From the NCBI RefSeq assembly GCF_043290135.1, contig NC_134710.1, forward strand, positions 1,116,001 through 1,180,000: DNA of 64,000 nt, given 5' to 3'. Numbering within the stretch: the first letter of the stretch is position 1; each line of letters opens with the position of its first letter. Shown here in pieces: positions 11,966-23,083 of the stretch. The translations under genes and the position numbers were made by a program. This DNA is from Rhipicephalus microplus. Taxonomy: Eukaryota; Arthropoda; Arachnida; Ixodida; Ixodidae. Below the pieces are notes generated by a model. It saw only the letters and a program-made list of their open reading frames with translations, searched no databases and had not been told where the DNA came from.

Positions 11966-12690
11966 CACATGGTCGTGACATTGACAGAGGTAGCGGTAGA
12001 CGTATTGCCGCGGGTATGTGCCAGTGGTGGCGACGACGGCACAGCACAAGTGTCCTTGGCTGAGTGCAGACATGAAGAAGACACGTTGCAGTCTTTTTTT
12101 TTTTTTTGTGATCGATATTTCTTTGGATAGGCTTTAGCGCGATTTATACGAAGACCACAGAAGACGCACAAAACACAGACGAGCGCCCTGAGTTTATTTG
12201 CACTTGAACAAGCCTTTTTATGTGCTAAAACCTGCCTGCATTACCTATAAACAAAAGAGCAAGATAAAAAATGATATAAACGGAACCCAAGATCTATAAG
12301 CAAAAATAAAATGCAGATGCTTACAGTGGGACCAAATATCAAAGATAATGCGTACCTATATCACAAAAAGCAAACTGAACTTCGAAATCAAGACTGCACA
12401 TGATTTATACTCTAAAAACGGCACCTTCAAAATAAAAGCTGACCAAGAGCAAGAAGTGGAATGTTTAACTTGTCCTGGTGATAATTGAAGTGAGTGTCTA
12501 AAAAAAGAAGCAATAAAAACACGGAAACCTGCCTGTATAGGTAATACAGGCAGGTTTGTAATCGATATTTGTTGGTGGTTCTTCGTGTGATCGTCAATCT
12601 CATGTTGTCACACTGGTGGGGGTGCTGGGTAGTCTTCATGCTTGGCACCCCTTCGTGAACCGACCATCGAGCCTGGAGTAGCTACCACAT
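11966..12690. other. Unclassified repeat-rich stretch before gypsy-A
   Basis: No gene. It contains a poly(T) tract near 12095, a segment near 12155-12190 with cacagacgagcgccctgag that looks like part of a dispersed repeat, and a perfect short palindrome near 12525-12558 (aaacctgcctgtat / atacaggcaggttt). The expected 5' LTR of the following gypsy element is not recognisable here. Confidence 0.35.
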
Positions 12691-12699
12691 AGACAAGCT

Positions 12700-13062
12700 T
12701 GCGAATATGTTCTTCTACCTGAAAGACAATGCCCAGACGTGGTACATCAACCAGGAAAGAAGCCTGGCAATGTGGAAAGACTTCCACAAACAGCTGCTTG
12801 ACACCTTTATTAGCCTCGATAGAAAAGAGAAAACGCACCGTCTCTTGGAAGCTCGAATTCAAAAACCAAACGAGTTGCTATGCTCGTTGAGGACATGACC
12901 CGTTTTTTCTGCAAAGCAGATCCCGAGATACCAAGAGACAGGAAGCTACAGTATCTCATGCGAGGCGTGAAGAAGCAACTGTTTGCTGGGCTTGTGAGAT
13001 ATCCACTAATAACAGTAGCTGACTTCACTAAAGAAGCCACAGCAATTGAACCAGCCCTATAG
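12700..13062 (+). pseudogene. Gypsy-A gag (capsid part), frameshifted
   Basis: Retrotransposon gag remnant. The first frame reads MFFYLKDNAQTWYINQER, AMWKDFHKQLLDTFIS and LEARIQKPNE, typical of the gypsy capsid region. A frameshift near 12880 moves to DMTRFFCKADPEIPRDRKLQ and LMRGVKKQLFAGLV, the following conserved capsid helix region, ending at a stop at 13062. Gag forms the virus-like particle in active elements. This copy cannot make an intact protein. Confidence 0.8.
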
Positions 13063-13140
13063 CAACGGTACCGCCAGCGTAACCTGGTAAACTATGTAGC
13101 AAGCAGTCCCGTTACAACTGCGGCGAGCCTTTGTGACGAC

Positions 13141-13690
13141 ATGGCCTCTGCAGAAAGTCATCCTGGAGATTCTGAGGGAAGAGCTTTGGCATTAGGTTTA
13201 ATTCTAGCAACCGAACTGATGCCAGCATTGTCTTTTGTTGCCGTTCTTGTCCTGGATGAGGTCAATCAGGCTCTCTCTTCATCCAGCTATGGTGGTGTGC
13301 GACGACATCTTACTTACGTTGATGCAGTCCGACGCCTCGTGGTCGCACGTTCGCCATCGCGGACTCCAATGACTGAACGACCACTAAACCTGCAAATACA
13401 GCCGCTCTTAGCGCCGACAACTTTCCCAAACTCGTCGATCTCGCCGACAAGACGAATGCCATATGGACAACATCTGAACCCAACACCGTGGTTCAGTAGT
13501 GAGTCCCCGCTGACCTACCAGCATCGGAAAACCACTTTGTGGCGTACCGCTGAGTCAACCGGTATGCTTTCATTGTGGCGAAGCTGGGCACGTCTACAGA
13601 GTTGGCCGTTATCGCGACGCTCAGTACTTGAGATTTCCTCGCTACTCTGATTACGCTACGTATTACGGTCGACGCATATACGTATAACGA
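13141..13690 (+). pseudogene. Gypsy-A gag tail with broken zinc knuckle
   Basis: Gag-end remnant. Near 13560-13620 the frame reads VCFHCGEAGHVYRVGRY, a nucleic-acid-binding CCHC knuckle in which the last cysteine is replaced by glycine. A long frame (13141-13650) overlaps it in another phase and is not meaningful. Stops and shifts on both sides separate it from the capsid part and from the protease. Confidence 0.65.
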
Positions 13691-13989
13691 CGCTCCTGTG
13701 AGCAAACCGCCACAGAATCCAGTGACACCCAGATCATGCTTTCCATCTCCTGCGCGATGCAGTTCACCTATTTGTCACAATTTTGCCAACGTCACTAGAG
13801 ACAGGTCCCCTAGCCCACGATGGGGAAACTAGACACAGCGACCACGGGGGTTGGGGTTGCCAATCATTGTAATTCTGAACAGTCCCAATTACAGACTATT
13901 GATAGCTTGAAGTCACTGATGACAAAGATGACAACAGCAATGACTAATCTGACATAACCGTCAACCTGCCGACATAACCGTCGTCAGCG

Positions 13990-14300
13990 TTGACATCGTC
14001 GTTCATATTGATGGCTCTTGTGGACACCAGCTCTCACTTTTCTATAATAAGCCTACAGCTGGCCCACAGACTAAGGAAAGTGAAGATGCCATGGCACGGA
14101 CCTCATATAAGAACTCCAAGGCAGCTGATGACACCGGTTGGAAAGTGCACAGCCCAACTCACTGGTTCTACCTTTGTCGCCACCCTCGTTATTCTTCACG
14201 AGTGCTGTAAGCAGCTTATATTGGGAATGAATTTCTTGCCTGAATAAGGGGCTGTGATTAACATACGCGACAGAAGCGTAACATTAGCTATAAACTCGGA
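13990..14300 (+). pseudogene. Gypsy-A aspartic protease remnant
   Basis: The frame reads ALVDTSSHFSIISLQLAHRL, where LVDTSS stands in place of the usual DSGA-type catalytic site, and later HECCKQLILGMNFLPE, the second conserved protease block (ILGMDFL type). A stop follows directly. In active elements this protease cuts the Gag-Pol polyprotein. The active site change and the stop show decay. It is followed by about 170 bases of linker before foreign repeat sequence begins. Confidence 0.75.
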
Positions 14301-14479
14301 CATTGCTACTGATGAGGAACACCAGCCACCTCGCTTCCATTTCGACGATGAGGATGTCATACTTAAAGAGGCACTGAAAGACATTTTTGAGTAACCATGG
14401 AATTTATTCACTGAAAAAGCGTATTGCCTCACCAATTCAATGCCGGAAAAATTTCAAGAATCCGTACAGTATTAGCGGA

Positions 14480-14947
14480 GTCACAAAAATTTGTCACACG
14501 CTGCAATTGCATTGTCTCTTCTCTTGTCCCGACAAAAGCGCTGGAAGCTAACCAGGGAGGCATGGGAGGGGCAAACAAAAAACGTCACGTGCGCTTCGTG
14601 ACCTTGAGCACTTTTTTTTCTCTGAATATGCAACTTTTTCAGTGCAATCGCACACACACGCATGAACAAGTGACGGCCTCTTGCGGCGATCTCTGTAATG
14701 ACAGAGAGAGCCATGTTCAAATCAGCTAATGGCCGATAGATGGACATTCTATGTGTGATTTTTGAGCATCTTCCCTCATTTGTCGAAGGAAGAGAAAGCA
14801 ATTTTTAGCTGACTTCGATAATTTATTGTGAATTCCAGGCCGCGTGCTGCTCTATAACATTTGACTCACGTTTTTTCGGGAGCCTCTACTACTGATCAGC
14901 AGCGTTTCCTGATTATGCTCAAAATGTGTTGCAGGGCCCCTTTAAAA
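14480..14947 (-). mobile_element. TTAAAGGGGCC-family repeat, copy 1
   Basis: Reverse-oriented copy of a dispersed repeat that also occurs in direct orientation at 45788-46231. Both share the end taaaggggccc-gcaacac, the block agtagtaggct/tagtagaggctcccga, the block ggcctggaattcacaataaa and the block ggtcacgaagcgc. About 450 bp, non-coding, with no obvious tRNA-like promoter or long TIR. It sits inside the gypsy-A interruption. Confidence 0.8.
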
Positions 14948-17690
14948 CTCCTAAAACTTCGTAAAGTAGTGATGTATGTGGTAATACGTGTGCATCCTCT
15001 CTTTTTCCTCTCCTCCAACCTCTCCGAGGCTGGCAACGCGTCTGTATTTGCCTGATGCCATCACATGAAACCGCTCCCAGTGCTTGTTTTTTTACAGTGG
15101 CTCGCGACAACCATCTTTGCTCTCGAGGCGCGGACTCCTTGGGGCACCGTGCATCTGTTTTGACGTATAGGAACTTGTCCTTCCGTGGGCGCTGTGCTGT
15201 GAAATACTTTTCACCCAAGAATGACGTCGCTGTTCTTTCCAGTGAGTGGTTGTTGCGCCTTCTGAAGGCCGAAAAATTGTACTGATGGCTGAAAACTCTT
15301 AATGATATCGCCCGTTAAAGCCAACTCCGGCAATTTTTCGAGGTCAGTGAATCTCGATAAAATTCACTGGGTAAGTTCATTTGCACGTCTGCGCCATTCA
15401 TGCCAAATTGCAGGCTTGAGAGTTTCGCCGATTCTTTTCAAATGAATTTTATAGCTTGCCTCGAAACACTCACCTCGCTTGCCAGAATTAATGGCAACAT
15501 TGTGTGCGTGACGTAGAGTTTTGCCTGGCGGAAGCGACGAACTGATGCGCCACTGCAGCATCTACTTGTCTTCTAAGGATTGTGTGGGTTTGGCCGGGAT
15601 TTCCTTAGTTGAGCATGCAATTTCCTTTTCCATGTCTGGATAGGTGCCAAGTGGTGTTTCGTTGTGAACCACACACGATTCGTCATTTATTCACCTTAAC
15701 AGCGTAAGCGTTTTAGCCGATCACCACGCACGGCGTAGACAGGTAGTGCCATCTGGTGGGACTAGGTACAATCAGGCAGGTTCTGGCAGCATCAGGCTAA
15801 TCTTTAGGTCACACATAGAAGCGCACTTGGCTGGTTTCGGTATTGCAGTTTTTCAGTAATTAAAGATTAGTTTCTAATTTTTGGAACATCTCAGCTATCG
15901 GGCTTGTGAGAAGACTGTCTAAGGAACATAAAAGCACCATTATCCTGCCATGGTCAGAAAACTGTCAGAGTTGGACTTTAAGCACAACGAGTTGCGACAA
16001 AAAACATGGTTGCATGGAATCGGAAGCGATAACTTCAGGCTGACATTTCCGAATCCACTTAGCGAAGTAAGTTGCGCGTCTCTCACTATGAGTATGGTTC
16101 CATGTTGTAGACTGCTCTAATGCCTGCTCTAATGTCGTAGACAAGTCGCAGTTAGTAATGCAGGACATCGCGATCTCTCACTCAGGTTTCATTTATGCTT
16201 CTGCAGGGCACTGTTATTTTGTCAACAATACATGCTTATGTGCTCTGCTTGTCGTTATGCACTCAGTTGTTTTAATTCGCGGTATTGGTTTGTGCACTTA
16301 GAATGCATGTGGAAAGACGATCAAAATTGTGATTGCAAAACTTCAGAGATTCTGTGCTGCTGTTCTGAATAAACAAGACTTAAGAGCAGTAACTCACATT
16401 CAGATTCATGCGCTCCGTAGGTTTTTGTTGTGTGCTCGTATATTTCAGAGCAAATTGCTCTCTGTGGCTCTTTTACGTTCACTGATTAGCCGGGGAACTC
16501 GCGATGCGAGGGCAGCTAGGCAAAGCTTGCATGCGTTCGAGACAATGGGTGCATGCACTGCTTAGGAACCTCACACATATGTGCCATTTCGCGTGATAGT
16601 TTATTTGCTATTTCGTCTGAAGGTTTATATCCGTGAGTAGAGCCCTCACCAAGTAATTACGTATAATGGCACGCTAGTTCATTCATATGCTAGCTCATTT
16701 TTTCAGGGATATAGTTCGTATACAAGATTCGTCCACAAGGCGCGCTTCCAAAATATGATTTGTACGTTTAAGCACTTTACGAAACAACCAAAGCTGTTAG
16801 AATGTATCAACTATAAATGATGTGCTCCTTCTGACGCATTATCAAGGCCTTTGATGCTTCACCAAACGCTGAAATTGGTCGTTGGCTACATTGCCGTCCC
16901 ACGTTGACACTGTTGACGCGAGTTGTTGTTTCCACTGCAAGACAGCCACTGCGAATGCTCTCTGCACATATTGTATACCCTATATACGGCGAAGCTTGCA
17001 CCACCCATGCGCTGAGTAATGAAAGATAGTCGCAATGTCCCTTTGGGCGCTATCACGCCAGCGAGTAGAAAGGTAAGCCACATCAGCCGCACATGAACAT
17101 TTGAGCGATGTTATTTACAGTGTAAAACTTACTCGAAGACCCGCTAAACAATGAGCCAAGAAGAAACGGGGGTTCTCACTAACATTCACATTTTTACGTT
17201 TAAGGGCATACATCCTAAGGGGTGATGCACCCTGTTAACATCTGGTCTCTGCGACACCGATTGACTCGATCAAGGTGTGATCACACATACGCATTGCATC
17301 TGGCACTAAACAGAGCTTTGTCATGGGCCAGCATTACACTCATTAAAATAACTTTAGGGTGAGTTACACGACTGGCGCGAATGCTCTCGGTGCGCTGCCA
17401 GCAGGCTGCTGAGCAAGTGCTCTCGTCGCGAAAGAGCATCTGCTATACGCAGGACCAATGTAGGTGGCGCCACATTCAAAAAGAGAGTGCGAAGAAGAGG
17501 AGACCGAGGAGAAACGAGAGCAGAGGAGGAGAGTGCCACTACTTTATGAAGTTCGAAGGGCTTCAGTCATACTGCCGCCATGAAGTTCCTCCCTCGTATC
17601 CGTGCAATGCGACATCTTGCGAAACGATGCTGGCGTCACTGAACACATCAAGGAGCTCTCACTCAGTAGCAGCATTTTCATAACCAGGCC
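14948..17690. other. Foreign sequence interrupting gypsy-A
   Basis: About 2.7 kb between the gypsy protease linker and the resumption of the pol frame near 17.69 kb. No recognisable protein, SINE or TIR pair was found. Since gypsy reading resumes at LLTNFSRECQRIVKGTAIA (about 17725), this whole stretch together with the repeat at 14480-14947 must have entered after gypsy-A did, or reflects several nested insertions. Confidence 0.5.
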
Positions 17691-17879
17691 TGTCATTACT
17701 GTTATTTTAGATGCACTGAACTCTTGTTGACAAATTTCAGCAGAGAATGCCAACGCATTGTTAAAGGCACAGCTATTGCCTGTTTTGACGATCTCGCTCA
17801 AATAGAAGATTGACACTTAGAGGAGGAGGCAGCAACGTCTACTATCACTACACCAACACCTGTTGACGTTAGTCCGACG

Positions 17880-18670
17880 TTGTCTACCATTGAGCGAGAC
17901 CATCTTCTCACCCTGATCACAGCTGCTTCTCATCCAAGAGTTGGTCAAATTCCACTGACGAAAAACCGCATCATCCCAGATTCTGATGCCAGACCCATCC
18001 TGCAAAATCCTTATTGTGTCGCCCCAAAGGAGCATAAGGCAATTCAAAAACAAGTGAAAACGATGCTGGAAGATGGCGTTATTCAGCCATCTAACAGTCT
18101 TTGCGCACCACCTGTAGTAGTACTCGTCAGAAAGAAGAACGGAAGCTTGCATTTCTGCGTCGACTACCGGAAGCTCAATCAGATCACAAAGAAGGACGTC
18201 TATCCTCAGCCGCGTATCAATGATTCATTGGATAGACTGCGAAATGCACACTACTTTTCTTCCATGTACTTGAAAAGCGGCTACTGGCAAATTGAAGTGG
18301 ATGAGAGAAATCGTGAGAAGGCCGCCTTTGCACGCCTGATGGACTTTAAGAATTTCAGGTACTTCCTTTCCACAAGAGTGGAAGCTTGGGCTAGTTGGTG
18401 CGTAGTCATATTTGCAAGGTGTTTCAGCGCGCGAACAAAGGAAAAAAGGACAGGGTAGACACAAAGAGCGCTGTGCGCTCTTTCTGTCTACCCTGTCCTT
18501 TTTTCCTTTGTTCGCGCGCTGAAACACCTTGCAAAAATGACTTCCTTTCCGTTTGTGCTAGGCGCCAGCAACATTCCAACATCTGATGGACACAGTACTC
18601 TCAGGACTTGAGTGGCAAGTCTGCTTGGTGTACCTCGACAATGTGATCGTTTTTTCTGCGACTTTCTAAG
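17880..18670 (+). pseudogene. Gypsy-A reverse transcriptase, split by an insertion
   Basis: RT domain. Open from 17880: ARPILQNPYCVAPKEHKAIQ, DGVIQPSNSLCAPPVVVLVR, KKNGSLHFCVDYRKLNQIT, SGYWQIEVDERNREKAAFA and FKNFRYFL, classic Ty3/gypsy RT blocks. At 18372 it is broken by the foldback element. After it the frame resumes as APATFQHLMDTVLSGL and then CLVYLDNVIVF, where the catalytic YLDD has become YLDN. The target-site duplication acttcctttcc shows that the interruption was an insertion and not a rearrangement. Confidence 0.88.
18372..18539. mobile_element. Foldback SINE-like insertion in gypsy-A RT
   Basis: A 168-bp insertion flanked by an 11-bp duplication, acttcctttcc (18361-18371 and 18540-18550). 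It begins with a Pol III A-box-like stretch (tgggctagttggtg near 18388) and then has a near-perfect inverted repeat: arms 18412-18471 and 18475-18534, 59 of 60 bases paired, 3-base loop. The transcript would fold into a long hairpin. The ORFs across both arms are mirror readings. I do not know a named family with this structure. Confidence 0.9.
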
Positions 18671-18939
18671 AACACTTACGAAGGCTCGAAGTATTTTTTG
18701 AAGCGATACGCTTGGCCGGTCTTATACTAAAAGCTGGAAAGTGCCACTTCAGCTTCGACAAACTTCAATTCCTTGCTCACGTAGTGAGCAGCTGACGGAT
18801 CCAACGCGCCCTGGATTAAATTGCTGCCATGGCGAATTTCCCGACACCATAAGACAAGGAATCAGAAATCAGAATATTTTTCGCGCATTGCATGGCCATG
18901 AACAAGCTCACTAGGAAAGATATCCCGTTATAATGGGGC

Positions 18940-19420
18940 AAAGACCAGCAGGAGGCATTTCACGAGCTTCGTCAGTGCATGTAAACACCTCTTGTGCTCG
19001 CCCATTTTGATGAAGACGCGCCAACAATACTACATACAGACGCTAGTATTGTGGGTCTTAGAACAGTGCTAGTACAGTCGCAGGACGACAAAGAAAAGGT
19101 CATTGCCTACACCAGCGGGACGCTGTCTCAAGCAAAAGCTAACTACACTACGGCGGAGAAAGAATGTCTTGCAGTGGTATGGGCAGTCTGTACGACCGCC
19201 CATTCACCGTTATCAGCGATCACTACTCGTTCTGTTGGTTAGTCACCTTGAAAGATCCATGTGGCTGTATTGCACGCTGGAGTCTTCGGCTCTAAGATTT
19301 GACTTCACTGTTGCCTACAAGTCGGAAAAACGACACATCAATGCCGAATGTCTTTCTCGATCTCTTGTTGAGACGGCAGCCCAGGACAAAGGCGACGACA
19401 CAGCCTTTTTGGCAATTGTG
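18940..19420 (+). pseudogene. Gypsy-A RNase H remnant
   Basis: The frame reads LAHFDEDAPTILHTDASIVG, the first catalytic Asp region (TDAS), then [20 protein letters not shown] and [10 protein letters not shown] with the catalytic Glu. After a stop near 19242 another frame continues with [20 protein letters not shown] and LSRSL, the RNase H to integrase linker. In an active element RNase H removes the RNA template. Frameshifts make this one non-functional. Confidence 0.85.
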
Positions 19421-19559
19421 AACACTGCCGTCTTTTCTCAACAGCAGCGGGAGGACGCTGAACTACTACCACTCAAATTACTTATATGGACGAATAAATA
19501 GTGTGTCTAAGTTATTTTCGAGAAGACTGGTGTTGCACTGCTTGTGCAATGACGTATCC

Positions 19560-20333
19560 TATAAAAAGAACTTTTCACCTGCCGGCAGCAGATAGTTGCT
19601 CATCGTTCCTTCTTCGCTTCGACGTGAAGTACTGCAAGCCTGCCACGACGAACCTACCGCTGGCCGCTTGGGCTACACAAGAACGTTGACAAGGATTACG
19701 CAAAACTATTACTGGCCAACATTTCCCAGGGTTGTCAAAACTTATGTGCAGGCATGTCTAGATTGTTAGCGTCGCGAGTCACCATTCATCAAGCCAGCCG
19801 GCCTGCTGCAGCCTCTCTGAGTGCTGATGACATCATTTGCACAAATTCGCATAGATTTTCTGGGTCCCTTTCCAACGTCTGCCACTGGCAACAGGTGGAC
19901 AATCGTCGCCACAGATTACCAAACCCGACACGCCGAAACGGACGCTGTGCCATGAGCAATGGCAGCTGAAGCGTTGCAACTTTCATCAAAGCCATCATTT
20001 TTAGACACGGTGCTCCCGCAAGTCATCACCGATAGAGTTGCTGCGTTCATGGCCGAGCTTTTAGACACCGTTTTCCGATTAAGTGGTACAGCTCACAGGA
20101 AGACAATCGCGTATCACCCCCAGACCAACGGGCTCACCGAATGTCTCGACAAAACCCTTGCTGACATAATAAGCATGTACGTAGATGTAGAGCACAAGAA
20201 CTGGGACGACATTTTACCCTACGTCACAATCTTGTACAACACGGCTCGTCAGGCGACCACTCGAAAGATGCCCTTCAATCTCATTTACGGACATGAAGTT
20301 ACGACAACGTTAAGACACGATACTCCCCCATGA
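19560..20333 (+). pseudogene. Gypsy-A integrase remnant
   Basis: Integrase core. The N-terminal zinc domain is broken up between 19600 and 19780. From 19959 the frame is VLPQVITDRVAAFMAELLD, TAHRKTIAYHPQTNGLTEC, LDKTLADIISMYVDVEHKNW and DDILPYVTILYNTARQATTR. TDR carries the second catalytic Asp and NGLTE the catalytic Glu. The first Asp region near 19850 (IDFLGPFP-like) is only visible in another frame. Confidence 0.87.
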
Positions 20334-20339
20334 CAATGA

Positions 20340-20673
20340 TACAGTTAGACGGACACCGAAGAGTTTATGCAGCGAGCAGAAGCGAGACAAGATGCCAGGT
20401 TGTAAATCACCGGACAACAAGACGACGATGGCAAACATTACAACCTCCGGCATAGACCCGTCATATACAATGTGGGCAACAAAGTGTGGGTCTGGACACC
20501 TATTTGCCGGCGCGGGCTCATCGAAAAGCTGTAGCGAGGATACTTCAGACCCTACACAGTTCTGCCATCCATCAGTGACGGAGGTTGTTCCAGATGGCAT
20601 TCAGTGTTCAAAGTCCCGCAGACATTCACCAGAAGTTGTCCACATGTTTCGGATAAAGCCTTACTTTCAGTGA
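20340..20673 (+). pseudogene. Gypsy-A integrase C-terminal GPY/F-like tail
   Basis: Around 20465-20570 one frame reads GNKVWVWTPICRRGLIEKL, a stop, and then YFRPYTVLPSISD, matching the G(D/N)-VW-P-RGL-KL--GPY pattern of gypsy integrase tails. The reading runs to a stop just after 20665. The GPY core has become RPY. Confidence 0.65.
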
Positions 20674-20998
20674 CTAACTGTGCAGCTTTGGTTTTCACCT
20701 TGCTTCCCTAACGTTTAACATCGAGCCAGTTCTTCAGTGCCTCCCCACGGCTCTATATGGGGGCACCTTTGTCAGCCACGTCCGCTTGAGCCGTCGGATT
20801 CGCTCTCAAATTCTCCCACCCAGTCGTCGTGGGACGCACGTGCCTGTGACCGCAGCGACCCGGCTCTTTCATCTCCCAGTGTTTCTCCCAGTGTCGCCCA
20901 CCATAGACCCACTGGTTCCTTATAGTCCCTTCACATTGACAACCTGGACTTCTTTTTCACATACCTTTAAATTGCGCACAGCGCTAGGAGGGGAGCCC

Positions 20999-21225
20999 TG
21001 TAGCTCCATCATCATCATCAAAATTTTCTTGACCACCGCGCTGTGCCTCTCGTGCTGAGGCTAGCTCGAGCAGCACGAGAGCAGAACGAGCTCACGCGCC
21101 TGGCGTGTCGGACGCTGGCAGTCAGCGCAGCTCCGCTTCAGGCCTAGAATAAAGTGGCGAGATCAGCACGGCCCCGTCGGCCACCTTCAACGTTGTCTCC
21201 AGTCTCTCTGCTTCTCGCCGCTACA
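20999..21225 (+). repeat. Gypsy-A 3' LTR
   Basis: 227-bp LTR starting TGTAGC and ending GCTACA, a perfect 6-bp terminal inversion. A purine-rich tract (aggaggggagccc) lies directly before it, as expected for the plus-strand primer. An AATAAA signal is at about 21149. The RTE LINE's CATCAT tail begins right after its last base. No 5' partner LTR was found. Confidence 0.75.
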
Positions 21226-21647
21226 TCATCATCATCATCAGCCTGATTAGGCCCACTGCAGGACAAAGACCTCTCCCATGTTCCGCCAGTCAACTCGGTC
21301 CTGTGCTTGCTGTTGCCACCTTACACCCGCAAACTTCCTAATCTCATTTGCCCACCTAACTTTCTGTCTCCCCCTAACCCACTTGCTTTTGCTGGAGATT
21401 CAGTCAGTTACCCTTAATGACCAGCGGTTATCCTGCCTTCGCGCTACATGCCCGGTCATTGTCCATTTCCTCTTCTTGATTTCAACTATGATAACCTTGA
21501 CCCCAGTTTCTTCCCTGATCCAATCTGCTCTCTTCTTGTTCCTTAAGGTTACAGCTACCATTTTCCTTTCCATCGCTCGCTGTGTCGTCCTCAATTTAAG
21601 CTGAACCCTTTTTGTAAGTCTCCATGTTTCTGCTCCGTAGGTCTGAC

Positions 21648-21872
21648 TGTGCCGGAATGTGTTTCCCATGTGCTGAAAGCGCGCTCCTACATGACGCGCA
21701 GATTCAGCGTGCCTGGCCCATGTAGGAAACACGTGATACTGACATCACAGTTGCTACTTAAACCTCTGCGAAATAAACGGCGGGGCTTTTTTTGCTTGCC
21801 TATCGCCTGCACTGCCGTCACCTCCTTTCTTTCACCGATCACCCACTGATAGCAGCGGGCGCCGTTACGACA
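21648..21872 (+). repeat. Gypsy-B left LTR
   Basis: 225 bp, nearly matching 26026-26251 with scattered substitutions. It contains aataaacggcgg (poly(A)-signal-like) near 21771. It is followed directly by tggtgtcagaag, a plausible tRNA primer-binding site. The differences between the two LTRs mean the insertion is not recent. Confidence 0.92.
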
Positions 21873-21888
21873 TGGTGTCAGAAGTTAT

Positions 21889-22555
21889 GTGATCCGCCCA
21901 CCTTTAACGCCACCAGGGGAAAAAAAAACCATCGAGACATCGGCACAAACAGAGGCTGCAATGACCACTGCACCACCGCCACCTCCGACGGGCCTTCAGC
22001 AACCACCGCCGCTGGACTTTTACGCTACCTCGGAGTGGCCGGCATGGATACAACACTTCGACGATTATAGATATGCGTCTGGCCTGCATGAGCGCTCGGA
22101 GGAGGCGCAAGTGTGCCCTCTGCTGTACACCATGGGACGGCAAGCAAGGGACATCTTCGTTACCTTCAATCTCTCTGCAGAAGATTCCAAGAAGTTTGAG
22201 CTGGTCAAAAAAGAAGTTCGACAAGTACTTCATCAAGGAGACCAACGTTGTGTACAAGAGTGCTTGCTTTCACAAGCGGTACCAGCTGCCGGGCGAGTCT
22301 ATTGACCAGTTTATGACGGCTCTACACATCTTGATGAAAAAATGCGACTTCGGAGAATTCAAGCAGCGCCTCATCCGAGACCGTTTCGTCGTTGGCCTGC
22401 AGGACGAAAAACTTTCAGAGTCGCTCCAAATGGACCCGAAGCTATCTCTCGCGACAGCTCTAGCGAAGGCCCACCTGAAAGAGAGTTCAGCAGCAACAAG
22501 CAGAGCTTCGCAACTCCAACGAGGTCCGCGACAGCACTCAGTCCAATCCATGTGA
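21889..22555 (+). pseudogene. Gypsy-B gag, frameshifted
   Basis: Gag capsid in two overlapping frames. The first (21889 on) reads PPPLDFYATSEWPAWIQHFD, DYRYASGL and LLYTMGRQARDIFVTFNLS. After a shift near 22210 it continues as FDKYFIKETNVVYKSACFH, KRYQLPGESIDQFMTALHIL, RLIRDRFVVGLQDEKLSESL and QMDPKLSLATALAKA, ending at 22555. The order and motifs (RDRFVVGL--EKLSE-L) are those of mag-type gypsy gags. One indel separates it from an open frame. Confidence 0.88.
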
Positions 22556-22574
22556 AGAAGTCGTCGTCGACACA

Positions 22575-22763
22575 GTGGTTCACCGCACGAAACCACGCCA
22601 CAGTGAGAACACCCGGCCGCCAGCAGTTCATTACGAAAGACAGTGCATCTTCTGCGGCGGCCACTCCAACCCTAGGACAGACTATCCAGCTAGAGCGCAG
22701 AAGTGCTTTAACTGCGGCGTAAAGGGACATTTTGGAAAGGTGTGCCTAAAGGGGCTTCTCTAA
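22575..22763 (+). pseudogene. Gypsy-B gag zinc knuckles
   Basis: The frame contains CIFCGGHSNPRTDYPARA followed by KCFNCGVKGHFGKVCLKG. The second is an intact CCHC knuckle (C-x2-C-x4-H-x4-C). The first has its expected histidine but lacks the final cysteine. It is in the gag C-terminus and overlaps the start of the pol frame at 22742. Confidence 0.85.
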
Positions 22764-23083
22764 GCAACAAGCGAAAGGTACGAGTGCTGTCCATACAAAA
22801 AGACACTAGCGAAATCTTTCTAGGCGCAGTGGAGGCGCCTGGCGCCAAGGCGTGTTACGTTCAGTTATTGGTTAATGCAGTGCTTGTTTTCACAAAGGTT
22901 GACTCGGGGGCAGAAGTGTCCGATATTCCAGCATCGTTTCTTGGACTTCCCACAAGCTGAGAAAAGGCCGACGACATCATCACAGGCGCTAGCGGTGCCC
23001 AACTAAATGTTCTGGGCAAGTTTCAGGCAGATATAGTTTGAAAGGGACAAACTTCTCGCAAAACATGTTATGTCGTCAGTCCT
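22742..23083 (+). pseudogene. Gypsy-B protease region
   Basis: The frame 22742-22960 contains KACYVQLLVNAVLVF followed by KVDSGAEVSDIPASF. VDSGAEVS is an intact aspartic protease active-site motif. A stop after LGLPTS interrupts it; further similarity (LRHVLLGLPALEALGVI) starts the next frame at 23084. Protease processes Gag-Pol in active copies. Confidence 0.85.

Larger units (their letters stand above)
12700..21225 (+). mobile_element. Gypsy-A: decayed Ty3/gypsy retrotransposon
   Basis: Plus-strand Ty3/gypsy element with domains in the usual order: gag (12.7-13.65 kb), protease (about 14.0 kb), RT (17.88-18.67 kb), RNase H (19.0-19.4 kb), integrase (19.6-20.33 kb), a GPY/F-like tail (20.46-20.67 kb) and a 3' LTR (20999-21225). 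It is dead: frameshifts and stops occur in every domain, the catalytic RT box reads YLDN, and the element is interrupted by about 3.2 kb of foreign repeats between roughly 14.47 and 17.69 kb and by a foldback insertion in RT. No 5' LTR is seen. It fills part of the 22-kb abLIM intron. Confidence 0.88.

Noticed and set aside
13141..13650. 169-codon ORF as a host protein
   Set aside because: It overlaps the gypsy-A gag tail in a different phase; the knuckle motif lies in another frame.
18225..18586. Mirror-image ORFs on both strands sharing CLPCPFFLCSRAETPCK
   Set aside because: They are translations of the two arms of the foldback insertion and not genes.
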